Below are positions 17,829 to 25,562 of a stretch of 64,000 nt of DNA, piece after piece. Positions within the stretch are counted from its first letter, which is position 1. Each line of letters opens with the position of its first letter. A program made the position numbers and the translations under genes. The notes beneath the pieces were generated by a model, which was given only the letters and a program-made list of their open reading frames with translations, made no database searches and had not been told where the DNA came from. Origin of the DNA: Candidatus Poribacteria bacterium (GTDB lineage: Bacteria > Poribacteria > WGA-4E > WGA-3G); NCBI GenBank assembly GCA_022827625.1, contig JAJEIE010000028.1, forward strand, positions 29,004 through 93,003. The letters are read 5' to 3'.

Positions 17829-18803
17829 TCATCGCACGTCTCCATAAACTTGCGCGATAATCGCGTTCGTCTGCAATCCTGCCTCACCGGAACATCGGAT
17901 CGGTTCCCCGGTTTTGAGATGGTTGATAAAGTCTTCAACAAGACCGGTATGTGTATGCGGCAGCGGGGTCTGATTCATCTCAACTTGTCCGACTGATTTC
18001 GTTTCAAGCGTCAGGTTTCCCGAATTCAACGGTGAACACCGCAAATAACCTTCCGTGCCGTAGACCTCCACATCGTCAATCGAAACGCCAACGTTCCAGT
18101 TAATATTCGCAACCGCATGCGCGCCACTCTCGAAACGGAGCGTAAACACGGCTGAATCATCCACCGCGATATCCAGATGCACCACCTCGGCATATCCTTG
18201 GACAGATTCAACCTCCCCCATCAGATACTGGAGCAACGAGATACGGTGGCTACCGAGATCCATCAAAACACCGCCACCGCTGATTTTTGGATCCACCCGC
18301 CAACTGTGCAGGTCATGCCGAGTCGGATCGTAGAAACCGGTATGGTTGACCCGCGCAAGCACCACATCACCGATAGCACCCTCGTCCATCAACGCCTTCA
18401 TCTTCACAATATTCGGATAGAAATTTCGGTAATAGGCGAGCATTAAAGTGACATTCGCATTGTGGCAGGCATCCACCATGCGTTGACATTCCTCAATCGT
18501 CATCGCCATCGGTTTCTCACAGAGGATGTGTTTACCTGCTTCTGCCACACGGAGCGTGTGTTCGCAATGAAGGTATGGGTGTGTTGCGATGTAAATTGCG
18601 TTGAGTTCGTCGTCTGCGAGGAGATCGTCTATATCGGTATAGAAACGTTTTGCGCCGTGTCTTTCGGCGAAGGATTCCGCTTTGGCGCGGTCGCGCCGCA
18701 TCACAGCGATGAGTTCCGAATCATCAACGGCGTAGAGCGGCGGTCCCCCCTTATATTCAGCGACATCCCCACAACCGAGGATCCCCCATCTGAGCGTTGC
18801 CAT
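17829..18803 (-). CDS. Gfo/Idh/MocA family oxidoreductase, C-terminus probably truncated by a palindromic element
   Basis: NAD(P)-dependent oxidoreductase, about 324 residues. The Rossmann motif is GILGCGDVAEYKGGP and the EKP motif is CEKPMAMTIEEC (about 92-103). It is followed by the substrate domain with GGGVLMDLGSHRISLLQYLMG. I start at ATG 18803 (MATLRWG) because GAGAGGAA stands 6 bases before it; the track starts six codons earlier. The end reads NAIIAQVYGDVR-stop, and the stop TGA lies inside the palindrome CGTGCGATGAATCGCA. Relatives usually continue for another 10-20 residues, so the repeat seems to have replaced the original tail. Substrate unknown. Confidence 0.88.
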   Translation of the reverse strand: MATLRWGILGCGDVAEYKGGPPLYAVDDSELIAVMRRDRAKAESFAERHGAKRFYTDIDDLLADDELNAIYIATHPYLHCEHTLRVAEAGKHILCEKPMAMTIEECQRMVDACHNANVTLMLAYYRNFYPNIVKMKALMDEGAIGDVVLARVNHTGFYDPTRHDLHSWRVDPKISGGGVLMDLGSHRISLLQYLMGEVESVQGYAEVVHLDIAVDDSAVFTLRFESGAHAVANINWNVGVSIDDVEVYGTEGYLRCSPLNSGNLTLETKSVGQVEMNQTPLPHTHTGLVEDFINHLKTGEPIRCSGEAGLQTNAIIAQVYGDVR

Positions 18804-18928
18804 GAAATATTCCTCTCTCAAGTCAGAGTGTGGTCATCGCTGTTAGTATATCCTGAAGGCTTAGATTTGTCAACTGTGCTTTTACAAGCCTTAGGGGTAT
18901 TCAGTTTTCCATTTTGCGAGTTAATTGG

Positions 18929-18996
18929 TTCGTAGTAGGGCAATTTATTGCCCGTTGCACTTTCAAAACGTGCGATGAATCGCACTACTACAAACC
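18929..18996. repeat. two adjacent short palindromic elements
   Basis: GTAGTAGGGCAAT followed by TTATTGCCCGTT (18932-18954) looks like an internally deleted version of the element at 63596-63690. Beside it, CGTGCGATGAATCGCACTAC (18969-18988) matches the palindrome at 17809-17835. Confidence 0.7.
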
Positions 18997-19013
18997 GGGA
19001 AGACCTTTCTGTG

Positions 19014-19042
19014 TTGAATACTGGTCAGAAATCTGTTAGAAT
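19014..19042 (+). promoter_or_regulatory. promoter for VOC gene
   Basis: TTGAAT (19014-19019), a 17-base spacer and TAGAAT (19037-19042), 31 bases before the ATG. Confidence 0.55.
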
Positions 19043-19072
19043 ATTAGGAAAAGAAAGACAGGAGAATGGACA

Positions 19073-19468
19073 ATGGCAAACAACGCAACACTTGAGAGAA
19101 TTTATCCCTTTTTCATCGTCAAAAATCTCGATTTGTCAATCGACTTCTACAATCAAAAACTCGGTTTCGAGACAGACCTCCTTATCCCAGAAGATGACCC
19201 ATTCTTTGCGATTGTCTCTCGTGATAATGTGCGGATCCTTCTCAAACATATTACTGAAGCTATTCATCCAGTGCCGAACCATACCCGGCACGAGTGGGCG
19301 AGATGGGACGCTTTTATTCTGGTTTCCGATCCTGATGCGCTGTTTGCTGAATATCAGTCGCGTGGACTGAAGTTCCACGAACCGCTCACAGATACCGACG
19401 ACGGTCTTCGTGCGTTTGAACTTAAGGATTATGACGAGTATGTATTGTGTTTCGGGAAACCGCTTTGA
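19073..19468 (+). CDS. VOC (glyoxalase/bleomycin-resistance-fold) family protein
   Basis: Single VOC module pair in 131 residues. It opens ERIYPFFIVKNLDLSIDFYNQKLGFE, the hallmark of glyoxalase/bleomycin-resistance-like proteins, and closes with AFELKDYDEYVLCFG. Function unknown: it could be a small-molecule binding or isomerising enzyme. AGGAG precedes the ATG by about 10 bases. It is the only gene on this transcript. The rest of the gap to the next gene (19469-19750) shows only small hairpins and a T-run at about 19726. Confidence 0.85.
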   Translation: MANNATLERIYPFFIVKNLDLSIDFYNQKLGFETDLLIPEDDPFFAIVSRDNVRILLKHITEAIHPVPNHTRHEWARWDAFILVSDPDALFAEYQSRGLKFHEPLTDTDDGLRAFELKDYDEYVLCFGKPL

Positions 19469-19750
19469 GCATCTGCATGGAAGTCTCACTATTTATGGCA
19501 CGGATACAGTCTCGATCTTGTGTGTTAGACCCAGTTTTTAGAGAAAAAACTAAACTTTATTCTTGATATGAACGTCTATATTAATTTGCTGCTCTGACCC
19601 TGCATACTTTTGCAGGTGTTGTCTACCACTTTCAGAGGCGGTAAAACCGAAACCCGCGCTTTAGCATGTAGATGCTATCGCACAAACTTACGTAACTTAA
19701 CGCGAAACTCACGTCCAAGTGAGCTTCATTTTTTTAGGAGATTGAACGGC

Positions 19751-20449
19751 ATGAAAATTATGTTTATATTCGCAGGATTTGTGTTGATGATAGCCTTTTG
19801 TGTTATCAGCACGAGCGACATAGCACAGGCAGAGGAAGTCTTGGGAACAGGGACGGAGTCACTCCTCGGAGGAGACCTCACCGACCCAGAGGACGATGGC
19901 GATCCTGAATCAGATAGTGGTTACAACGCCATTTTCTCAGCCAACGATGAACCCGGATTCGGGGGCGGCGAATTTGCGTTTAACGTCTTCGACAATCGTC
20001 TTGGTCCCAGCAACGACAAATGGTGCTGCGGACTTGGGGGCGGCATTCCGGAGGAAGGGCTACACGTGACAGCTGAGTTCGAGGAAATGTACGCATTGAC
20101 ACACTTCACCGTATCTTCAGCAAACGATGTGCCTGCAAGGGATCCTACAGTGTGGGAAATTCAAGGGTCGAACGACGGCAATAATTGGACGACCATCTTT
20201 GCTCACGACGGGGAAAGCTTTTGGGCTGAGCGACTGCAAGTCGTCCTGTTTGAGGCAGGCGTAGATTACGACGTGCAAGAAACCGGGTATCGGTTTTTCC
20301 GGCATGTTACTTTCGACACCGCATCAAACCCAGCTGGGGCATACTTTCAAATCGGCGAAATTGAGTTCTTCGGCGAAACTGGCTTGACCCCCGTAGACCC
20401 TAAAGCCAAACTCACAACCACATGGGGAAGTCTCAAAAACGCCCGATAG
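19751..20449 (+). CDS. secreted discoidin (F5/8 type C)-like protein, copy 1
   Basis: A 232-residue exported protein. The signal peptide MKIMFIFAGFVLMIAFCVIS...AQA is followed by an acidic linker with TDPEDDGDPESD. A discoidin-like beta domain comes next, with ALTHFTVSSANDVPARDPTVWE and the family hallmark QGSNDGNNWTTIF, ending with TGYRFFRHVTFD and IGEIEFFG. Such domains bind carbohydrates or surfaces. The track's start at TTG 19610 is replaced by ATG 19751, which follows AGGAG and a signal peptide. The next gene is a close tandem copy. Confidence 0.85.
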   Translation: MKIMFIFAGFVLMIAFCVISTSDIAQAEEVLGTGTESLLGGDLTDPEDDGDPESDSGYNAIFSANDEPGFGGGEFAFNVFDNRLGPSNDKWCCGLGGGIPEEGLHVTAEFEEMYALTHFTVSSANDVPARDPTVWEIQGSNDGNNWTTIFAHDGESFWAERLQVVLFEAGVDYDVQETGYRFFRHVTFDTASNPAGAYFQIGEIEFFGETGLTPVDPKAKLTTTWGSLKNAR

Positions 20450-20463
20450 TGTAAAGGGCATAA

Positions 20464-20555
20464 GTTAGAGGAGAAAAAAGTTATTGGTTAAGAGAGTTCG
20501 GTTAAGAAGATTCTTTCTTAACCAACCACTTATAACCTCTTAACCAATAACTCTA
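20464..20555. repeat. palindromic AT-rich repeat between discoidin paralogues (family 1, diverged)
   Basis: TTATTGGTTAAGAG ... GGTTAAGAA pairs with TTCTTAACC ... CTCTTAACCAATAA, giving a long imperfect hairpin. It is inserted between the tandem copies and is absent upstream of copy 1. Confidence 0.65.
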
Positions 20556-20571
20556 TAGAAGGTTGAACGAT

Positions 20572-21267
20572 ATGAAAATTACGTTAGTATTAGCAGGATT
20601 TGTGTTGATGATAGCCTTTTGTATTATCAGCACCAGCGACATAGCGCAGGCAGAGGAAGTCTTAGGAACAGGAACAGAGTCACTCCTCGGAGGAGACCTC
20701 ACCGACCCAGAAGACGATGGTGAACCTGATGAAGACAAGCGGTACGATGCCATTTTCTCATCCAACGAGGAACCCGGGTTCGGGGGCGGCGAATTTTCGT
20801 TTAATGTCTTCGATAACCGCCTGGGTCCCATCAATGACAAATGGTGCTGCGGAAAGCCAGGCGGCATTCCGAAGGAAGGGCTATGGATAATGGCTGAGTT
20901 TGAGGAGCAATATGCCTTGACACACTTCACCATGTCTTCAGCGAACGATGTGCCTGCGAGGGACCCGACAGTGTGGGAGGTTCAAGGGTCGAACGACGGC
21001 AAGAAGTTCGAGACCATCTATGAGCACGACGGGAAAAGCTTTTGGGATCAGCGACTGCAAGTCGTCCTTTTCGAGGCAGGGGAAGATTACGACGTGCAAA
21101 AAACCGGGTATCGGTTTTTCCGGCATGTTACTTTTGACACCGCATCGGCCCCGGCTGGGGCGTACTTTCAAATCGGCGAAATTGAGTTCTTCGGCGATGA
21201 TAGTTTTCCCGTAGATCCCAGGTCCAAGCTCGCAACCACATGGGGAAGTCTCAAAAACATCCGCTAA
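20572..21267 (+). CDS. secreted discoidin (F5/8 type C)-like protein, copy 2
   Basis: Tandem paralogue of the preceding gene with the same layout: signal peptide MKITLVLAGFVLMIAFCIIS...AQA, acidic linker, discoidin-like domain with VQGSNDGKKFETIYEHDG, and the tail KLATTWGSLKNIR. I use ATG 20572 (231 residues) because it aligns with copy 1; the track starts three codons earlier at TTG. Differences cluster in the ligand-facing loops (for example CCGLGG in copy 1 versus CCGKPG here), consistent with a recent duplication. An intrinsic terminator follows. Confidence 0.85.
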   Translation: MKITLVLAGFVLMIAFCIISTSDIAQAEEVLGTGTESLLGGDLTDPEDDGEPDEDKRYDAIFSSNEEPGFGGGEFSFNVFDNRLGPINDKWCCGKPGGIPKEGLWIMAEFEEQYALTHFTMSSANDVPARDPTVWEVQGSNDGKKFETIYEHDGKSFWDQRLQVVLFEAGEDYDVQKTGYRFFRHVTFDTASAPAGAYFQIGEIEFFGDDSFPVDPRSKLATTWGSLKNIR

Positions 21268-21293
21268 ACGCGAATACCAGACATTTTCTCAAT

Positions 21294-21332
21294 CGGCTTG
21301 AACCGAATAATAATTTGGTTTGAGCCGTTTTT
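21294..21332 (+). terminator. intrinsic terminator after discoidin pair
   Basis: An 11-base stem CGGCTTGAACC / GGTTTGAGCCG with two G-T pairs, a 12-base loop and TTTTTC. The remaining 21333-21558 shows no gene; only a weak resemblance to the TTGACC-containing repeats is seen near 21398. Confidence 0.75.
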
Positions 21333-21558
21333 CATATCCGCTTGAAACCGTATAGACTATACTGAGGAAGACCTTCAATAGAAACAAAAACAGCCATCAT
21401 TGAAATTGACCCACTCTCATCCCAGTGGAAAACCGCTACGTGGGAAAAATCCGCACCTGCCCGGTTAGCTAGAAAAAATGGACACTAAATACATAGACCA
21501 AGCATCGAAAACTGGATAACCCGGTCCTATCCGCAGAATCACGGCAACACATCTCCGC

Positions 21559-21587
21559 TTGCAAACTTACCCAAAGCACAGTATAAT
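21559..21587 (+). promoter_or_regulatory. sigma-70 promoter, duplicated copy 1
   Basis: TTGCAA, a 17-base spacer and perfect TATAAT, 32 bases before the gene. The flanks (CTCCGCTTGCAAACTTA, GTATAATAG) are shared with the promoter at 24762-24790. Confidence 0.85.
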
Positions 21588-21619
21588 AGGCGCAAATTTG
21601 TGCTTCAGCAGGAACCGGA

Positions 21620-23548
21620 ATGGAAACCAACGGAAACAGGACGCAGCACCTTGTTAAACCTCATATTCTACTGATTGGGTTGGCTCTCGTCGCTTTTAAT
21701 AGCTACTGGTGTCTGATGGGGACAGAGGTCTGGCACTCTACGCAGCTGACAATCGCTTCGCTGTTCTTCAATGCCGTTTTCACCCTCCTCGTCTTCGTGC
21801 TTGTTAACCTACTGTTCCAAAGATTTATGCCCCGTCTGGCGATGTCGCAAGCCGATTTGCAAACCATCTACGTCATGGTGGTGATGGTATCCACAATCAG
21901 CGGACACACCATGATGGGGTACCTCATCCCCGTTCTCACGCATACATTTCAATTCGCAACCCCCGAAAATGAGTGGCTATCGCTCTTTGGAAACAGTATC
22001 CCCAGTTGGATCGCAATCAAAAGTCCGCGTATCTTAGACGGGTTCTACAACGGCGATGCTACACTCTATAATTCTGCTACGCTAAACGCATGGATATCAC
22101 CCGTGCTGGCGTGGTCAAGTTTTGTTATCGCGCTCTGGCTGACATTATTAGCCGTGACGATCTTTCTCCGTAAGCAGTGGACTGAAAACGAACGCCTGAA
22201 CTATCCGATCGTCCAACTCCCCTTAGCACTAACGAGCAATCCGAAACGCTTCTTCACCTCACCGTGGATGTGGCTCGGATTTGCAATTGCAGGGAGTGCT
22301 GAACTCCTAAATGGACTGAGTTTCCTGTATCCAGAAATCCCTTCCCTACCCATTAGGAACAGAGTGCTTGGACAATTCAGTTCAAAGCCGTGGAGTGCGA
22401 TGGGACCCATCCGTATCTCCTTGTATCCGTTCAGCATCGGATTAATGTTCTTCACGCCGCTGGATCTCTCCTTTTCGTGCTGGTTCTTCTGGTTACTGAC
22501 CCGTCTTCAGATGGTTGTGACAGATATGCTCGGCGCACGCGATATCTACAGGTTTGAACAGCAGACGGGGGCTTGGCTTGCGTTCGGATGCATCCCGTTG
22601 TGGATGGGAAGACGGCACTATGGACGTATCATCCGTAAAGTTTTCGGCATCGCACAACGTCGTGGCGAACTACCGCCTGACGACTCCGGTGAACCGATGC
22701 GCTACCGCACGGCGGCAGGACTGTTCACCGTGGGATTACTGTTCCTTTTCTTTTTCTGTTTTCAGATGGGGATGACCTTCTGGGCGATTGGACTCTTTTT
22801 TCTCTTCTACTTTCCGATGATTATCGGTATCACCCGTATCCGCGCCGAAATTGGGCCGCCACTGCATCAACTCATCCTTGTCGATCCGGGGCGGACGATG
22901 GTCTTGGCGTTAGGCACACGCCGCTTAGGCACAGGCAATCTGATGGGACTCACGTTCCTCTATCCGTTTGTCCGCTGTTTCCGCGCACACCCGACACCGA
23001 GTGAACTGGAGGCGTTCAGGTTGGCGGAAAGGACGAGCATCGGGTATCGGCAACTCCTGATCGGGATGATCTTGGCGATTGTGTTCGGGATACTGATAAC
23101 CTTTTGGGCATACCTACACGTTCTCCACGATATGGGAGCGGGAAGTAAAGCACGCGGCTGGATCGTCTATATGGGGTGGGAGACGTTTAATCGTCTGCAA
23201 ACATGGCTTGTCAGTCCGCAGGAGACGGGCGTGCCGGAACTCAGCGTTATCGGCAGCAGTTTCCTGTTCACGGTATTCCTGATGATTATGAAGATTCGGT
23301 TCCTGTGGTGGCCCCTGCATCCTGCAGGTTATGTGTTAATCAGTGGCTCCGGAATGGGGAGGTTGTGGTTCACGATCTTCTTGGGTTGGTTGGCAAAAGC
23401 GATCGTGTTAAAGATTGGCGGCGTGAAACTCTACCGACAAGCAATACCCTTCTTTTTGGGGCTAATCTTAGGGGATTATACGCTCGGATGTATCTGGAGC
23501 CTCATCGGATTGGTGCTGGAGATACCAACGTATATTGTGTGGCATTGA
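21620..23548 (+). CDS. polytopic membrane protein, DUF6785/DUF6784-like, copy 1
   Basis: A 642-residue protein with about 12-14 hydrophobic segments, no signal peptide and no known catalytic motif. It belongs to the uncharacterised large membrane-protein family I associate with Poribacteria and Planctomycetes; a transport role is only a guess. Conserved blocks shared with the other two copies are FATPENEW, NGDATLY, RKQWTENERLNYPIVQLPL, RIRAEIGPP, LEAFRLAE and FLGLILGDYTLGC. It is about 85-90% alike by eye to the 25549 copy, including the starting METNxN. Upstream, the promoter region matches that of the ligase/membrane-protein operon 3.2 kb away, but the ligase gene is missing. Confidence 0.8.
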   Translation: METNGNRTQHLVKPHILLIGLALVAFNSYWCLMGTEVWHSTQLTIASLFFNAVFTLLVFVLVNLLFQRFMPRLAMSQADLQTIYVMVVMVSTISGHTMMGYLIPVLTHTFQFATPENEWLSLFGNSIPSWIAIKSPRILDGFYNGDATLYNSATLNAWISPVLAWSSFVIALWLTLLAVTIFLRKQWTENERLNYPIVQLPLALTSNPKRFFTSPWMWLGFAIAGSAELLNGLSFLYPEIPSLPIRNRVLGQFSSKPWSAMGPIRISLYPFSIGLMFFTPLDLSFSCWFFWLLTRLQMVVTDMLGARDIYRFEQQTGAWLAFGCIPLWMGRRHYGRIIRKVFGIAQRRGELPPDDSGEPMRYRTAAGLFTVGLLFLFFFCFQMGMTFWAIGLFFLFYFPMIIGITRIRAEIGPPLHQLILVDPGRTMVLALGTRRLGTGNLMGLTFLYPFVRCFRAHPTPSELEAFRLAERTSIGYRQLLIGMILAIVFGILITFWAYLHVLHDMGAGSKARGWIVYMGWETFNRLQTWLVSPQETGVPELSVIGSSFLFTVFLMIMKIRFLWWPLHPAGYVLISGSGMGRLWFTIFLGWLAKAIVLKIGGVKLYRQAIPFFLGLILGDYTLGCIWSLIGLVLEIPTYIVWH

Positions 23549-23589
23549 GGTGCTCAATTCCTGGAGTAGTGTTTCGTGATAACGTAAGG

Positions 23590-24552
23590 CTATTCTTTGT
23601 CCTTGAGTCCTTGAAGCACTTCCTCAATAGTCGTTTTGAGATGTTCGTCTCCTTGTTGTTCAGCGATTTTTAGAGCCGTCTGATAATCTGCCTTTGCCTC
23701 CTCTAATTTACTAAGGTTCCCCTTTACAGTACCACGAAGGAAATAAGCCTGAGCAGAATTTGGATTTAAACGGATTGCCTCATTAAGGTCTGAAATCGCC
23801 TCTTCACGTCTTCCTAAATTATTGTTGGATAGTCCACGAAGAACATATGCCTCAACATAATTTGGATTTAAACGGATTGCCTCATTAAGGTCTGAAATCG
23901 CCTCCTCATCTCTTTCTAAATTAATGTTGATTACACCACGAGCAAAAAATGCCGCCGCGGCTATATCGTTATCAATCCCCTCTGCTATATTCGCAATAGA
24001 GCTCCACTGCTTAATAGCATCATCAGTTTTCCCCGCTTGCTGCAATCTGACCGCCTCAACGATAGCCTTATCTATTAGGGATGTTCCAGGCTCCAGTTGA
24101 AGCGATCGTAGTATGGCCTCAACTTCTGAGGATACTTCAGATTTTCCGGGTTGAACGAGTTTAGTGATGTCTCGACTGGTCAATTCCGATACAACTTTTT
24201 CTGCTACTTGCTTTTGATCTTTGATTTCTTTAAGATATATCGCTGCTTCGCTGGCGTACCCCTTCGCTTCCTCAAGGTATTCCGCTGCCTCGGACTCAAT
24301 ACGCTGAAACTGGGTGTAGGCAACATAAGCAGCAATACCCGTTACAATCGGAATTGCAACCGCAAAAAAGGCAAGAACTAAACCGATAACAACCATCCAT
24401 TGATTAACGGTATCCAACCGACCATCAAGATATTCACGTCGTAAATCGTTGAGCTGGCGCTGATTTTCTACATCACTCACAGCCTCAACACTGCTCGCTC
24501 TCTCCTTAACGTTTGCCGCGTCGTCAACAGGGTCTTTCGTTGTTTGTGTCAT
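23590..24552 (-). CDS. membrane-anchored TPR protein
   Basis: About 320 residues. A polar N-terminus is followed by one membrane segment (WMVVIGLVLAFFAVAIPIVTGIAAYVAY, about 52-79) and a coiled coil rich in Ala and Glu. A C-terminal tetratricopeptide array (about 190-310) has two nearly identical units (EEAISDLNEAIRLNPN) that also repeat at DNA level. Likely a scaffold; partner unknown. I chose ATG 24552 (MTQTTKDP), preceded by AGAGAGAAAAAG, over the track's ATG 39 bases upstream, which lacks any ribosome site. The gene stands in opposite orientation between the two duplicated DUF6785 modules. Confidence 0.82.
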   Translation of the reverse strand: MTQTTKDPVDDAANVKERASSVEAVSDVENQRQLNDLRREYLDGRLDTVNQWMVVIGLVLAFFAVAIPIVTGIAAYVAYTQFQRIESEAAEYLEEAKGYASEAAIYLKEIKDQKQVAEKVVSELTSRDITKLVQPGKSEVSSEVEAILRSLQLEPGTSLIDKAIVEAVRLQQAGKTDDAIKQWSSIANIAEGIDNDIAAAAFFARGVININLERDEEAISDLNEAIRLNPNYVEAYVLRGLSNNNLGRREEAISDLNEAIRLNPNSAQAYFLRGTVKGNLSKLEEAKADYQTALKIAEQQGDEHLKTTIEEVLQGLKDKE

Positions 24553-24612
24553 CTTTTTCTCTCTTTTATTTTTATTAAGCCTACATTCCATTTCTATAGA
24601 TATATCACTCCC

Positions 24613-24635
24613 GAATCAACGGTATGAATGCCTTA
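24613..24635. repeat. fragment of the GAATCAACGGTATG repeat
   Basis: 23 bases identical to 63618-63640 (GAATCAACGGTATGAATGCC then TTA), located between the TPR gene and the duplicated promoter. Confidence 0.65.
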
Positions 24636-24761
24636 TAGCATGAACCAGGGGCGGCGAAAACGCCTAAAAGCTCTCACTGAAACGTCCTAAACTTGGGTTA
24701 AATATACTACAACGGCTTGAATTTGTCAAATCTGACCCAGAATTCGGCTACACACCTCCGC

Positions 24762-24790
24762 TTGCAAACTTATGCAAAACGCAGTATAAT
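24762..24790 (+). promoter_or_regulatory. sigma-70 promoter, duplicated copy 2
   Basis: TTGCAA (24762-24767), a 17-base spacer and TATAAT (24785-24790). It is homologous over about 60 bases to the promoter at 21559-21587. Confidence 0.85.
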
Positions 24791-24821
24791 AGACGGAAAC
24801 TTGTGCTGAGGTGCTACGCAA

Positions 24822-25562
24822 TTGACCGACGTTCCCAAAACACATCCCCGATACCTCTCATTGACCCTCCGAGACACCATTGTTGCAGGTGTGGAGCAAG
24901 GGATAACCTCCGTCCACGGACTCATCGCGCACGGACGCGGCGAGGCTTTCGATTACCTCATCGGAGAAGCGACACAACCCTTCGCAACGGAGGCGATCCA
25001 TGCTGCTGCGGCGATGCTCTATCTTGCTGAACATCCGGTCATCTCCGTCAACGGGAATGTGGCAGCATTGGTACCGGATGGGCTTATTGAGTTGGGACAA
25101 GTCCTGAACGCACCGTTAGAGGTGAATATCTTCCACACAGAAACCGGACGCGAACAGAGAATCCGGGAGTATCTCCTAAAGCACGGGGCACCCGACGTAC
25201 TTATGCCGACAACCGAGGCGCAACTCTCCTATATCGACTCCAATCGAAAGTTCGTGCATCCAGACGGCATCTTTAAAGCCGATGTCGTCTTCGTGCCGCT
25301 TGAAGACGGAGACCGATGCGAAGCACTCCGAAAGATGGGTAAAGCCGTCGTGACGGTCGATCTGAACCCGATGTCCCGGACAGCACAACAGGCAAGTATT
25401 ACAATCGTGGATAACGTCGTACGGACACTCCCACTATTGTGCGAAGAGATTCGAGGTCTCAGTGATTCTACAGCAGCAGACACTGTGGCACGATATAGTA
25501 ACGAAGCGGTGTTGAAGAAAGCGTTACAGCACATCAGCAGGTGCGGGAATGGAAACCAATAG
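24822..25562 (+). CDS. archaeal-type 4-phosphopantoate-beta-alanine ligase (phosphopantothenate synthetase)
   Basis: In archaea this enzyme, with pantoate kinase, replaces bacterial PanC/CoaA: it joins 4-phosphopantoate and beta-alanine using ATP to give phosphopantothenate for CoA synthesis. Family blocks run along the whole 246 residues: PKTHPRYLSL at the N-terminus, GLIAHGRGEAFDYLIGE, HPVISVNGNVAALVP, VPLEDGDRCEAL, VTVDLNPMSRTAQ and ITIVDNVVRTLP. The start is TTG, with GAGGTG 8 bases upstream. The last 14 bases overlap the ATG of the following membrane-protein gene, indicating coupled translation. No pantoate kinase is in the window. Transfer from archaea, or an old lineage trait, cannot be separated here. 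Confidence 0.9.
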   Translation: MTDVPKTHPRYLSLTLRDTIVAGVEQGITSVHGLIAHGRGEAFDYLIGEATQPFATEAIHAAAAMLYLAEHPVISVNGNVAALVPDGLIELGQVLNAPLEVNIFHTETGREQRIREYLLKHGAPDVLMPTTEAQLSYIDSNRKFVHPDGIFKADVVFVPLEDGDRCEALRKMGKAVVTVDLNPMSRTAQQASITIVDNVVRTLPLLCEEIRGLSDSTAADTVARYSNEAVLKKALQHISRCGNGNQ

